Assembly: GCF_014641635.1 (NCBI RefSeq)
Contig: NZ_BMIC01000005.1
Location: 62,001-126,000, forward strand
DNA length: 64,000 bases
Direction of reading: 5' to 3'
DNA from: Aquaticitalea lipolytica
GTDB lineage: Bacteria > Bacteroidota > Bacteroidia > Flavobacteriales > Flavobacteriaceae
Position 1 is the stretch's first letter, and every line of letters starts with the position of its first letter. Positions 9,654-18,330 of this stretch are shown here, piece by piece. Made by a program: the position numbers and the translations under genes. The notes beneath the pieces were generated by a model. The model worked only from the letters and a program-made list of their open reading frames with translations. It ran no database searches and was not told the DNA's origin.

Positions 9654-12500
9654 ATGTCAGACCAAAAACGCCTTTTTTTAGTTGATGCTTATGCATTAAT
9701 ATTTCGTGGCTACTATGCCTTTATAAAAAACCCAAGAATCAATTCAAAAGGAATAGACACCTCTGCTATATTAGGGTTTACTAACTCTTTGTTAGATGTT
9801 ATTAAGCGCGAACGTCCAGACCATTTGGCTGTTTGTTTTGATAAAGGAGGAAGTGCAGATAGAGTTGAGATGTTTGAAGCATACAAAGCCAATAGAGATG
9901 CAACACCAGAAGCAATAAAAGTAGCTGTGCCTTATATAGAACAGATATTAAGAGCCATGCATATTCCTATTATGGTGAAAGAAGGTTTTGAAGCTGATGA
10001 TGTTATTGGAACCCTTTCTAAACAAGCCGAAAAAGAAGGCTATAAAACCTTTATGGTTACTCCAGATAAGGACTTTGCGCAGTTGGTGTCTGAAAACATT
10101 TTCATGTACAGACCTGTTTTTGGTGGCGGTTATGAAACTTGGGGAATTGAAGAAGTTAAAGCAAAATTTGAAGTTGATGATCCTTTACAAGTTATTGATT
10201 TTTTAGGAATGATGGGAGACTCATCAGATAATATTCCTGGCCTGCCTGGTGTTGGAGAAAAAACAGCAAAGAAGTTTTTAGCACAATACGGAAGTATGGA
10301 AAATCTATTAGCAAATACACATGAGCTAAAAGGTAAAATGAAAGAAAATATTGAAGCCAATAAAGAACTCGGAATACTATCTAAAAAGCTGGCAACTATT
10401 ATGCTAGATGTTCCTGTGGAATTTGATGCGAAAGATTTTGAAATGTCTGAACCAGATATTGAAGGAGTAAAAAATATTTTTCAGGAATTAGAATTTAGAC
10501 GATTAACCGATAATTTCTTAAAAACGTTTTCTGCTGAAGAACAATCTTCACCTTCAGAAAACACATCAGCAGTATCATCATCTGTACAACAAACAGTAAA
10601 AAAGCCTACTTCAGCTGGAGCAGGACAATTTTCATTATTTGATGCGCAAGGTAATTCTGATGCCATTATAACTAATCAAGATGCAAGGATTACTGCAGCA
10701 ACTAATTCGCATTTTTATCAAAGTATAGCATCAGGAATGGCAACCAAACTGTTTATTCAAAACCTGATGAAACAAACCAGTGTATGTTTTGATACCGAAA
10801 CTACAGGAATTGATCCAATTACTGCAGAGTTGGTTGGTATTGCTTTTTCTTGGGAAGCTGGAAAAGGCTTCTATTTACCATTTCCAGAAAACAAAGACGA
10901 AGCACAAGAACTTATTGAGCAATTACGTCCGTTTTTTGAAAGTGAAACCATTCAAAAAATAGGTCAGAATTTAAAATACGATATTAAGGTTCTTCGAAAA
11001 TATAATGTAAAAGTAAAAGGTAAATTGTTTGATACCATGTTAGCACATTATCTCATAAATCCAGATATGAGACATAATATGGATGTGTTGGCAGAAACTT
11101 ATCTAAATTATACACCTATTTCTATAGAAGAATTAATAGGTAAAAAAGGAAAAAATCAGCTTTCAATGAGAGATGTTCCTTTAGATAAGCAAACTGAATA
11201 TGCTGTGGAAGATGCAGATATAACGCTTCAGCTAAAAGAGCATTTTGAAAAAGAATTAGGCGACGCTAATACTCAAAAATTGTTTGATGATATTGAAATT
11301 CCTCTGCTACGTGTACTTGCAGATATGGAGTTAGAAGGTATTAATTTAGATGAGTCATTTTTAAATTCATTTTCAGAAGAATTAGATAGCGAAATAAAAA
11401 CACTAGAAGCTAATATTTATAAAGAAGCAGGTGAAGAATTCAACATTGCTTCGCCTAAGCAATTAGGTGATATTTTGTTTGACAAACTAAAACTCGTTGA
11501 TAAACCTAAAAAAACCAAAACTGGACAGTATGCAACCTCTGAAGATATTTTATCTTATTTGGCAAAAGATCATGATATTATTCAACATATCTTAGAGTTT
11601 AGAGGGTTGTCTAAATTAAAAAGTACTTATGTTGATGCGTTACCAAATCAGGTGGAGCCAACTACAGGTCGAGTACATACAGACTATATGCAAACTGTAG
11701 CAGCTACAGGCAGATTAGCTAGTAATAATCCTAATCTTCAAAATATACCTATTCGTACCGAACGTGGTCGACAAGTGCGTAAAGCATTTATTCCAAGAGA
11801 TGAAAACTACACTTTGTTGGCAGCCGATTATTCACAAATAGAACTTCGCATTATTGCAGCTTTAAGCGAAGAAGAAACCATGATTAATGCCTTTAAAAAT
11901 GGCGAAGACATTCATGCAAGTACTGCATCAAAAGTGTTTAATGTGCCTTTAAATGCCGTAACTCGAGAGCAACGTAGCAATGCCAAAACGGTTAATTTTG
12001 GTATTATTTATGGTGTATCCGCTTTTGGATTAAGCAACCAGACCGACTTATCTCGTAGTGAAGCTAAAGAATTGATTGACACTTATTACGCAACTTATCC
12101 AAAACTACGTAATTTTATTAGTGAGCAAGTCGATTTCGCTCGCGATAATGGTTATGTGCAAACCGTTTTAGGTCGTCGTCGTTACTTAAAAGATATTAAC
12201 TCTCGTAATGCTGTGGTACGAGGCGCTGCCGAACGTAACGCAGTAAATGCACCAATACAAGGTAGTGCTGCAGATATTATTAAAATTGCAATGATTAACA
12301 TTCACAAAAAACTGGAAGAAGGGAATTACAAAACCAAAATGCTGTTACAAGTGCATGATGAGTTGGTGTTTGATGTATACAAACCAGAACTGGAAAGCAT
12401 AAAAACATTAGTAAAAACCGAAATGGAAAATGCTTATAAACTAAAAGTGCCTTTAGATGTTGATTTAGATATTGGAGATAATTGGTTAGAGGCACACTAA
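9654..12500 (+). CDS. polA: DNA polymerase I
   Basis: Full-length Pol I (948 residues) for repair and Okazaki fragment processing. The 5'-3' exonuclease domain covers about 1-290 (DAYALIFRGYYAF, GFEADDVIGT, DSSDNIPGLPGVGEKTA). The 3'-5' exonuclease domain (about 350-545) keeps the acidic pair in CFDTETTGIDP, so proofreading should be intact. The polymerase domain has motif A (DYSQIELRI, near 725), motif B (NFGIIYGVSAFGL) and motif C (QVHDELVFDV, near 900). A downstream monooxygenase gene begins 13 bp after its stop. Confidence 0.98.
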   Translation: MSDQKRLFLVDAYALIFRGYYAFIKNPRINSKGIDTSAILGFTNSLLDVIKRERPDHLAVCFDKGGSADRVEMFEAYKANRDATPEAIKVAVPYIEQILRAMHIPIMVKEGFEADDVIGTLSKQAEKEGYKTFMVTPDKDFAQLVSENIFMYRPVFGGGYETWGIEEVKAKFEVDDPLQVIDFLGMMGDSSDNIPGLPGVGEKTAKKFLAQYGSMENLLANTHELKGKMKENIEANKELGILSKKLATIMLDVPVEFDAKDFEMSEPDIEGVKNIFQELEFRRLTDNFLKTFSAEEQSSPSENTSAVSSSVQQTVKKPTSAGAGQFSLFDAQGNSDAIITNQDARITAATNSHFYQSIASGMATKLFIQNLMKQTSVCFDTETTGIDPITAELVGIAFSWEAGKGFYLPFPENKDEAQELIEQLRPFFESETIQKIGQNLKYDIKVLRKYNVKVKGKLFDTMLAHYLINPDMRHNMDVLAETYLNYTPISIEELIGKKGKNQLSMRDVPLDKQTEYAVEDADITLQLKEHFEKELGDANTQKLFDDIEIPLLRVLADMELEGINLDESFLNSFSEELDSEIKTLEANIYKEAGEEFNIASPKQLGDILFDKLKLVDKPKKTKTGQYATSEDILSYLAKDHDIIQHILEFRGLSKLKSTYVDALPNQVEPTTGRVHTDYMQTVAATGRLASNNPNLQNIPIRTERGRQVRKAFIPRDENYTLLAADYSQIELRIIAALSEEETMINAFKNGEDIHASTASKVFNVPLNAVTREQRSNAKTVNFGIIYGVSAFGLSNQTDLSRSEAKELIDTYYATYPKLRNFISEQVDFARDNGYVQTVLGRRRYLKDINSRNAVVRGAAERNAVNAPIQGSAADIIKIAMINIHKKLEEGNYKTKMLLQVHDELVFDVYKPELESIKTLVKTEMENAYKLKVPLDVDLDIGDNWLEAH

Positions 12501-12513
12501 GGCAAAAAAAGAG

Positions 12514-13965
12514 GTGACAAAGACAGAAAATAATGAGGCTAGTTGGACTGTTTGCCCAGAATGTCAAGGCAATGGCAAAAAAAGTCGTGGGCTACATAAA
12601 AAAGCAAAACTCAACTATCAAAAAGCAATTAATCTTTTTGAAAAAGCAAAAGAGCAAAAAACTGCCCCAGTTCGTCCTAAAGGTCATCAATATTCGTGTT
12701 TAAAATGCTCTGGCTCTGGGTTGGTACTTTCTGCTAATCATCCAATATCAGATAAAGAAGACTACCCACACGTTGCTATTATAGGTGGTGGTATAGGAGG
12801 AATTGCTTTAGCAGTAGCTTGTTTGCATCGCAGAATTCCTTTTACACTTTATGAGCGAGATAGCAATTTTGATGCTAGATCGCAAGGCTATGGACTCACT
12901 TTACAGCAAGCAAGTAAAGCAATAAAAGGGTTTGGCATTTTGTCGTTAAACGAAGGTGTCGTCTCAACAAGACATGTGGTTCATACTACAGAAGGAAAGG
13001 TAATCGGAGAATGGGGAATGAGAAAGTGGACACAGTCAAATTCAAAAACAAATTCAAAACGTACCAATGTACATATAGCAAGACAATCTCTAAGGTTAGC
13101 ATTGCTTGAACAACTAGGTGGACATGATAAAATACAATGGAATCACCAATTAGTAGATTTAAAAAAAGGTGAGAATGTTAATCTGAGCTTTGATGTGGAT
13201 GGTAAGATAAAATATGCCAAAGCTGATATTGTAGTAGGAGCCGATGGTATACGTAGTACTGTACGAAAATTACTTGTTGGTGAAAACGTTACCCCTTTAC
13301 GCTACTTGGACTGCATTGTTATATTGGGTATTTGCCATTTAAAGGCTCTTAAAGGCATTGATAGTTCTTTATTAGATTCAGCTACAGTATTTCAAACCGC
13401 AAATGGTAATGAGCGTATTTATATGATGCCATATACATCAGACTCAATAATGTGGCAACTTAGCTTTCCAATGCCTGAAAAAGAAGCAGTGGCTCTAAGT
13501 GCTAAAGGAACTCATGCTCTTAAAGAAGAAGCGTGTCTTAGAACCCAGTGGCACAATCCTATTCCGCAAATTTTAGCAGCAACAAATGAGACTGAGATTT
13601 CAGGCTATCCAGTTTATGATCGTGAATTACTGGATTCAGATTTATTAGATAAAGGTGGACAAGTAACTCTAATTGGAGATGCAGCTCATCCCATGAGCCC
13701 ATTTAAAGGACAGGGAGCAAATCAGGCTCTTCTAGATGCTTTATCTTTAGCACGAGGAATTTCAAGAGGCTGCAGACCTTTATCACAATGGAGAAAAAAT
13801 GGAGTGAGAAAAAATGTTTTAACTGAGTTTGAATCAGAAATGTTAGAACGCAGTGCGTCAAAAGTAAAAGATTCAGCAAAAGCTGCAGAGTTTCTTCATT
13901 CAAAAATTGCACTCCATGAAAGTAATGAGCCTAGAGGCAGTTTACTAAAGAGACAAAAAACATAA
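12514..13965 (+). CDS. FAD-dependent monooxygenase with N-terminal DnaJ-like zinc finger
   Basis: A 483-residue group A flavoprotein hydroxylase with an added N-terminal module. Residues 14-21 and 62-69 each form a CxxCxGxG motif (CPECQGNG and CLKCSGSG), the signature of DnaJ-type zinc ribbons, separated by a basic Lys-rich stretch. The hydroxylase then shows the Rossmann GGGIGGIALA (from 91), VVGADGIRSTVR, and the second FAD motif GDAAHPMSPFKGQGANQALLDAL. The body resembles TetX/aromatic hydroxylases, but the substrate is unknown. The start used is a GTG 13 bp after polA; no better start lies before the first cysteine pair. It probably shares the polA transcript. Confidence 0.85.
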   Translation: MTKTENNEASWTVCPECQGNGKKSRGLHKKAKLNYQKAINLFEKAKEQKTAPVRPKGHQYSCLKCSGSGLVLSANHPISDKEDYPHVAIIGGGIGGIALAVACLHRRIPFTLYERDSNFDARSQGYGLTLQQASKAIKGFGILSLNEGVVSTRHVVHTTEGKVIGEWGMRKWTQSNSKTNSKRTNVHIARQSLRLALLEQLGGHDKIQWNHQLVDLKKGENVNLSFDVDGKIKYAKADIVVGADGIRSTVRKLLVGENVTPLRYLDCIVILGICHLKALKGIDSSLLDSATVFQTANGNERIYMMPYTSDSIMWQLSFPMPEKEAVALSAKGTHALKEEACLRTQWHNPIPQILAATNETEISGYPVYDRELLDSDLLDKGGQVTLIGDAAHPMSPFKGQGANQALLDALSLARGISRGCRPLSQWRKNGVRKNVLTEFESEMLERSASKVKDSAKAAEFLHSKIALHESNEPRGSLLKRQKT

Positions 13966-13981
13966 TATTTAGTATTACTTC

Positions 13982-13999
13982 GTACAAGAATCCTTGTAC
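13982..13999. repeat. Inverted repeat after the monooxygenase gene
   Basis: GTACAAG (13982-13988) pairs with CTTGTAC (13993-13999) across a 4-nt loop. There is no following T-run, so it is a weak terminator candidate or a relic boundary of the adjacent recombinase fragment. Confidence 0.45.
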
Positions 14000-14355
14000 A
14001 AAATTATTTAATTACGTATCAACCTGAGGTTTACTTTGTTGAAGGTGAAAAAGGGAAACCATATTCTGCAAGTAGTATTAGGAAGTTTTTATATAGATCT
14101 TGTAAGGCTGCAAAGATTAACAGAAAAGTGACACCACATGCGTTACGACATAGCTATGCAACACATTTACTTGAAAGTGGAGTTGGATTAAGGCATATAC
14201 AAGAATTGCTTGGTCATGCTAAACCAGAAACCACTATGATATATACACATGTAGCACGAAAGGATTTGTTAGACATAAAAAGTCCTTTAGATTATGCAAT
14301 AGAACAAAAAACCGAGAAGAAGAACAAAAATTCCTCTTATCCGGAAAATAATTAG
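13999..14355 (+). pseudogene. Tyrosine recombinase (integrase), C-terminal remnant
   Basis: An open frame beginning after position 13999 encodes only the C-terminal half of a Bacteroidota-type site-specific integrase: a [17 protein letters not shown] segment, then [17 protein letters not shown] (box II HxLRH), the [21 protein letters not shown] box with the catalytic tyrosine, and a KSPLD tail. The N-terminal DNA-binding domain and the first catalytic arginine are absent; no start gives a complete enzyme, and the preceding gene ends only 34 bp upstream. A GTG at 14128 could start 75 residues, but that would not be functional. It marks a past integration event at the edge of the accessory region that continues to about 19.1 kb. 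Confidence 0.85.
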
Positions 14356-14377
14356 GGATAATGAGTATATTAGTCCA

Positions 14378-14400
14378 CATATAACCAGTTGTACGCAAGC
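14378..14400 (+). repeat. Possible remnant of a cassette-boundary repeat
   Basis: The stretch CATATAACCAGTTGTACGC followed by AAGC resembles the 3' ends of the imperfect inverted-repeat elements seen at 17581-17717 (CATATAC, a few bases, then CGTTGGC). It lies just after the integrase remnant. The match is short and judged by eye. Confidence 0.3.
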
Positions 14401-14424
14401 TTGAAAGACCGTTTCAAATCATTA

Positions 14425-15558
14425 TTAATCCAAAAACCTCGACACGTCTTTTGTCAAAGTAAACTTGAAATTTCCTATTGTGTAGTATAGCATTCCAATT
14501 GTTACTCCTATAAGTGCATATTCAATTTTTGGAAGAAACGTTGAACCCACTGTTATAAAAACACAAATAAGTGTATTGATAACTATAGGTTTTCTAAAAG
14601 GTGGTAAAAATTTAAAATATATGGTTTGTTTTCCTACATAAAAGAAACACATTCCCACTATTGCCAGTACCCTAAAATCGTTTTGGTTTAAATCATTCAA
14701 AATAGCATGTCTGATGACATTAGCTAATATCACAAATCCCATAGCAAGAAAGAAGTGAGAATAAATAAGAGTAAAACCATTCTTCATTGCTTTTAATCTT
14801 TCCATTACATGAAAGCTATCATAATAAATCCACCAGATTAATCCTATCATTATAAATCCAGTTACGGCAGCAATGACACTCAATGCATCCCAATTAATAT
14901 CTCTTAAGGCTGTTGTTAAACTAATAATAGATTCACCTAAAAGTATAATGGAAAGAAGACCAATTCTTTCAACTAAATGCTCTTTATGTACTGGAGGCAC
15001 ATTCTTGTTTTTGCTTACAAGAATAAAAGCTATCATTTCAAAAAAGATTCCTAAAACTAAAGTAATTTCTCTGTAAGGATCAGGGAAGAGAAATGAAGCA
15101 CCAATAATAATTGTTCCAATAATTATAATTATACCGCATTTACTAGCATACTCTTTTGACTCATTAAGTGCTTTAGTAGAATTAATATACAAGCCCGCAA
15201 TAATTATTTGAATAACTGCATAAAAGCCAATAAACAACCCATAGTTTTCAAATAAATCACTGCCTAAAAAGGCAGTCATTGTTATCATTAAAAACATGAT
15301 GGCTAAACTTGAAATTCTATGGTACCTACTATCTGTATCAAAACGATTAGCGAATAAGGTATGTAGCGTCCAAATCCACCAAATAGATAGGAATTGAAGA
15401 GGAAACATCCAAATTTGTTTAGGGTCTATATGATTGTGATGCGTATGTGCAAGTTGATGCGTAACAATACCTATACTGGACACAAAAACCAAATCAAAAA
15501 AAAGCTCCAACCATGTGGCATGCCTATTTTGAACTAAATATTTGAATGTTTTCTTCAA
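14425..15558 (-). CDS. Low temperature requirement protein A (LtrA) family membrane protein
   Basis: A 377-residue polytopic membrane protein with about ten hydrophobic segments. The N-terminal HATWLELFFDLVFVSSIG motif is the family signature, and an ERIGLLSIILLGESI motif is present in the middle. The molecular role of LtrA proteins is not firmly known; the name comes from a Listeria low-temperature growth phenotype. It is the last gene of a tight four-gene - strand operon, starting 6 bp after the thioesterase gene. Confidence 0.88.
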   Translation of the reverse strand: MKKTFKYLVQNRHATWLELFFDLVFVSSIGIVTHQLAHTHHNHIDPKQIWMFPLQFLSIWWIWTLHTLFANRFDTDSRYHRISSLAIMFLMITMTAFLGSDLFENYGLFIGFYAVIQIIIAGLYINSTKALNESKEYASKCGIIIIIGTIIIGASFLFPDPYREITLVLGIFFEMIAFILVSKNKNVPPVHKEHLVERIGLLSIILLGESIISLTTALRDINWDALSVIAAVTGFIMIGLIWWIYYDSFHVMERLKAMKNGFTLIYSHFFLAMGFVILANVIRHAILNDLNQNDFRVLAIVGMCFFYVGKQTIYFKFLPPFRKPIVINTLICVFITVGSTFLPKIEYALIGVTIGMLYYTIGNFKFTLTKDVSRFLD

Positions 15559-15564
15559 TAGAAA

Positions 15565-15990
15565 TTATTTTTTTGCACGTATAAAATTATACACTCCTTT
15601 ACCTTCTGCTATTAATATATTCTCCTGTAAAGCTTTCATTTTGGTTACCATAATTCGGTTTCCCATTCTGACCAACTTTCCTTCAAAAATTAAATCTTTT
15701 CCATCTGCAAATCTTAAATAATCCACTCGCAAATCTATTGTTGACAGCTTGTCTTCTGCTGAATCAAAATTGGCTATACCAATTGCACCACCAACAGAAT
15801 CTAAAATTGTAGCAATAATTCCACCGTGCCAATGATTGGTACGGATATCTCCAACTAAATCCTTTCTAAAAGGGACTTTTACTCTTATAAAATCTTTTTC
15901 AATGGTATCTACTTTTAATCCAAAATATTTATGAATAGGAATATCGTCTTCAGCAAGACGAATCAGTCTTTCTTTTGTTGTTGCATCCAT
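15565..15990 (-). CDS. Hotdog-fold thioesterase (PaaI/YigI-like)
   Basis: A 141-residue hotdog protein. The helix motif HWHGGIIATILDSVGGAIGI (from about residue 53) carries the conserved aspartate of the PaaI-type acyl-CoA thioesterases, followed by the STIDLRVDYLRFA strand. It would hydrolyse an acyl-CoA in the cytoplasm; the substrate is not evident. It lies 9 bp after the peroxiredoxin gene and 6 bp before ltrA in one operon. Confidence 0.85.
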   Translation of the reverse strand: MDATTKERLIRLAEDDIPIHKYFGLKVDTIEKDFIRVKVPFRKDLVGDIRTNHWHGGIIATILDSVGGAIGIANFDSAEDKLSTIDLRVDYLRFADGKDLIFEGKLVRMGNRIMVTKMKALQENILIAEGKGVYNFIRAKK

Positions 15991-15999
15991 AATGTAAAG

Positions 16000-16518
16000 T
16001 TATAACATTTCTCCACGAGCTGGATAATCTGCTGTAATAATGTAATCTACTGCTTTTACAAAAGATGGTAAATATGGTCTTCCCCAAGGGTTACTGTTTA
16101 TAGAAGAATAATAAACTTGATTATTATTGTCAATTAAAAATAATCCTGGTTCACTAAACTCACTTGGCTCTCCATCTTTTACGCCTGCACTTAAATACAA
16201 AGCCCAATCTCTTGCTGTGGATTCTGATAACTCATATCCCAAAGTAAGATTAGGTAATTCCCACTTTTGACGAGAAAGTCTTGCTCTCTTTTCAGTATCC
16301 ATACTTACTGCTACGACATTAACACCTCTTTGCTGAAATTGTGGTAACAATTCTTGTAACTGTTGTAAATACTTTTTACAAATAGGACAATGTAGCCCAC
16401 GGTAAAAAACAACTAATGTAAAGTTGTCTGGTTTTTGGTCTGCTAAATTCCATTGATTTCCATCCAATAATGGAAACTGTAAATCTGGTGCTGTATGTTT
16501 TGGTGTTGGTCTATTCAT
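16000..16518 (-). CDS. Peroxiredoxin-like AhpC/TSA-family protein
   Basis: A 172-residue thioredoxin-fold protein. The active region VVFYRGLHCPICKKYLQQL has Cys44 and Cys47 in a CPIC arrangement that is common in AhpC/TSA-like proteins resembling thiol reductases. It has no signal peptide, so it acts in the cytoplasm, probably on peroxides or protein thiols. It lies between the mdaB-like (10 bp gap) and thioesterase genes, in an operon divergent from an HxlR regulator; the set looks like an oxidative or electrophile defence unit. Confidence 0.87.
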   Translation of the reverse strand: MNRPTPKHTAPDLQFPLLDGNQWNLADQKPDNFTLVVFYRGLHCPICKKYLQQLQELLPQFQQRGVNVVAVSMDTEKRARLSRQKWELPNLTLGYELSESTARDWALYLSAGVKDGEPSEFSEPGLFLIDNNNQVYYSSINSNPWGRPYLPSFVKAVDYIITADYPARGEML

Positions 16519-16528
16519 AATTAATACT

Positions 16529-17110
16529 TTAAAAGTTTGCTTTTAAATGATTTTCAAAACGATTAAAATCATTCTCTATTTCTGGATTTTTCATTACATC
16601 ATATGCCATAAATGTTGGCAATTGTTCAAAACCAAACCACTTAAAATTAAGATGCATTGGTTTTAAAAGGTCATCTTCACTCATTCCATTAAAAAAAGTT
16701 TCCTCTGGATTGTTAAATGCTTCTTTTGGCGCATTAGCCGTTACTGACATCATATACTTTCCCTTTAACTTTCCACCTAATCCGTAATTCTTCTTCGGTG
16801 CTTCCTTACTTCTACCATCACCATCAGACATTTCGCCCATCATACCCATCGAAAATACTTCATCAATGTATTTTTTAAATGACCAACTAACACCCATCCA
16901 GTTTAAAGGAGTTTGAAAGAAAACAACATCAGCCCATTTGAATTTTTCGATTTCCTCATTAACATCATAATTATCTTCCATTGTAGTTTTCTTGATATTG
17001 TAACCGTTGCTCTTAAAGTAGGTTTCTGCTTTTTTAGTTAAACTTTCGTTTAACTTTCCTTCTGAAAACGGATATTTTTGATGCCCATTTATTATAAAAA
17101 TATTTTTCAT
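16529..17110 (-). CDS. NAD(P)H-dependent quinone reductase, MdaB-like flavodoxin fold
   Basis: A 193-residue flavodoxin-fold oxidoreductase. The N-terminus MKNIFIINGHQKYPFSEGKLN and the FFQTPLNWMGVSWSFKKYIDEVF stretch (about 74-96) match modulator of drug activity B, an FAD enzyme that reduces quinones by two electrons. It is the first gene of the four-gene operon and is divergent from a HxlR-type regulator, a frequent arrangement for quinone-responsive reductases. Confidence 0.88.
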   Translation of the reverse strand: MKNIFIINGHQKYPFSEGKLNESLTKKAETYFKSNGYNIKKTTMEDNYDVNEEIEKFKWADVVFFQTPLNWMGVSWSFKKYIDEVFSMGMMGEMSDGDGRSKEAPKKNYGLGGKLKGKYMMSVTANAPKEAFNNPEETFFNGMSEDDLLKPMHLNFKWFGFEQLPTFMAYDVMKNPEIENDFNRFENHLKANF

Positions 17111-17142
17111 TTTAAATTTTTAATTACATTTGTATCGCAAAG

Positions 17143-17158
17143 AAACTAATAATAGTTT
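17143..17158. promoter_or_regulatory. Candidate HxlR operator
   Basis: AAACTA-ATAA-TAGTTT is a perfect inverted repeat with a 4-bp spacer, in the 105-bp gap between the divergent mdaB-like and HxlR genes. A further AAACTAT half-site occurs about 20 bp downstream. Binding by the adjacent HxlR protein is inferred from position. Confidence 0.45.
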
Positions 17159-17215
17159 ATAAAAGAAACTATAGTGTTTGAATTTGAACAAATAGTGGTA
17201 ACCAAAAAGTAACTA

Positions 17216-17578
17216 ATGGCAAGAAAATATATAGACAACCCAAATGCATGTTCCCTTGTGCATACGATGAACATAATTGGAAACAAATGGAAACCGATTA
17301 TCTTATATTTACTATCTAATGGTTCTATGCGATTTGGAATGTTAAATGCACTTATACCTACAATCTCAAAAAAAGTACTGACTAATCAATTGAAAGAATT
17401 GGAAAATGATGGATTACTTTTAAGACAGTCCTTTGCTGAAATTCCACCAAGAGTTGAATATTCATTAACCGAAAAAGCAGTTGGACTTTTACCCGTTTTA
17501 AAGTTGTTAAGTGATTGGGCAAATGAAGCTTATCCCGAAATGGACTTTGAACAATGTAGAATAATAGAAAATGGATAA
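17216..17578 (+). CDS. HxlR-family transcriptional regulator
   Basis: A 120-residue winged-helix regulator. The motif NIIGNKWKPIILYLLSNGSMRFG and the SKKVLTNQLKELENDGLLLR recognition region identify the family. Cys12, just before the first helix, is in the position used for redox or quinone sensing in YodB/QorR-type members. It is divergent from the mdaB-like operon, so it probably represses that operon until quinones or electrophiles modify the cysteine. Its stop lies 2 bp before the inverted-repeat element at 17581. Confidence 0.88.
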   Translation: MARKYIDNPNACSLVHTMNIIGNKWKPIILYLLSNGSMRFGMLNALIPTISKKVLTNQLKELENDGLLLRQSFAEIPPRVEYSLTEKAVGLLPVLKLLSDWANEAYPEMDFEQCRIIENG

Positions 17579-17580
17579 AA

Positions 17581-17717
17581 GCCAGCGTACAACAACGTAT
17601 ATAAAAAATAGCGGTTTAAGCGCCTAATCGAAAATGAATTTTACAAATTTAAGGTCAGTACCAAACCGAAAAGTCCGTGAGTAAAATCCGCTACTTTTCA
17701 TATACAAAACCGTTGGC
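17581..17717. repeat. Imperfect inverted-repeat element at cassette boundary
   Basis: An element of about 137 bp with imperfect arms. The left arm runs from CAACAACG at 17590 to TAGCGG at 17614; the right arm runs from CCGCTA at 17688 to CGTTGGC at 17717. Matching blocks are CAAC, GTATAT, AAAA and TAGCGG. A similar GCCAACAACG start occurs immediately after the Fic gene at 18919, so the Xre-Fic pair lies exactly between two such elements. The 290-bp gap 17579-17868 holds this element and the regulatory region that follows it. Confidence 0.6.
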
Positions 17718-17752
17718 AGTAATTAAATCAGAACTTTTTTCATAAACTCAAT

Positions 17753-17861
17753 CATACATATTTGTATGTTTATAAACTTTAAAAGAGACATATAAGTATT
17801 CTTTTATTTGTTTTTTTATACATATTTGTATACTTTTGAATTAATTTAAATACTTATATGT
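17753..17861 (+). promoter_or_regulatory. Promoter and palindromic operators of the mobile mystery gene pair
   Basis: Two 6-4-6 palindromes share a core: CATACA-TATT-TGTATG (17753-17768) and TATACA-TATT-TGTATA (17817-17832). The second sits between a TTTG -33 element (17807-17810) and a TACTTTTG -7 element (17831-17838), spaced 20 bp, so a bound repressor would block the polymerase. A perfect 13-bp inverted repeat (17788-17800 with 17849-17861) brackets this promoter. The layout fits autorepression by the Xre-like protein A encoded next. Confidence 0.65.
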
Positions 17862-17868
17862 ATAACAA

Positions 17869-18330
17869 ATGAGAAACAAGAAAAAACTGCTCATAGAACA
17901 ACTGGACCAAAAATTAGGAAATTTTAAGGATGCAGCTATGGTCCTGGTCCCTCAAAAAGGATGGGTGAATACTATTAGAACCACTCTTAACATGACTAGG
18001 GACCAATTAGGGACCAAACTTGAATTAACTAAAGGAGCAATACAAAAAATCGAGGAACGTGAAGCTACAGGTCAGATAACCATTAATAAGTTAAAGGATG
18101 TTGGTAATGCTTTGGATATGAAATTTGTTTATGGTTTTATTCCAAAAGATGGGACCATTGAAAAACTAGTAGACTTAAAAGCTGAAAAACTGGCTCGAAA
18201 AATAGTTTTAAGAACAAACCAAAATATGAAATTAGAGGACCAAGGAATTGGAGATGAAAAGATTGCTAAAACAATAAAAGAACTTGCTATTGAAATAAAA
18301 CGAGAGATGAAAAAATCATTATGGGATTAG
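17869..18330 (+). CDS. Mobile mystery protein A (Xre-family DNA-binding protein)
   Basis: A 153-residue helix-turn-helix protein. The HTH lies at about residues 40-95 (IRTTLNMTRDQLGTKLELTKGAIQKIEERE), followed by INKLKDVGNALDMKFVYGFIP, which matches the family known as mobile mystery protein A. That family is always paired with a Fic-domain protein B and is found on plasmids and other mobile DNA. The next gene overlaps it by 10 bp. By analogy with Fic-antitoxin pairs it is likely to be the repressor and possibly the antidote; palindromes for it lie in the promoter upstream. Confidence 0.9.
   Translation: MRNKKKLLIEQLDQKLGNFKDAAMVLVPQKGWVNTIRTTLNMTRDQLGTKLELTKGAIQKIEEREATGQITINKLKDVGNALDMKFVYGFIPKDGTIEKLVDLKAEKLARKIVLRTNQNMKLEDQGIGDEKIAKTIKELAIEIKREMKKSLWD

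Noticed and set aside
12514-13965. Tetracycline-inactivating TetX enzyme
   Set aside because: The flavin motifs are shared by many hydroxylases. The protein is about 100 residues longer with a zinc ribbon and lies by polA, not in a resistance context.
14401-14417. TTGAAA-GACCG-TTTCAA as the ltrA terminator
   Set aside because: The stem is only 6 bp, AT-rich and lacks a T-run on the - strand.
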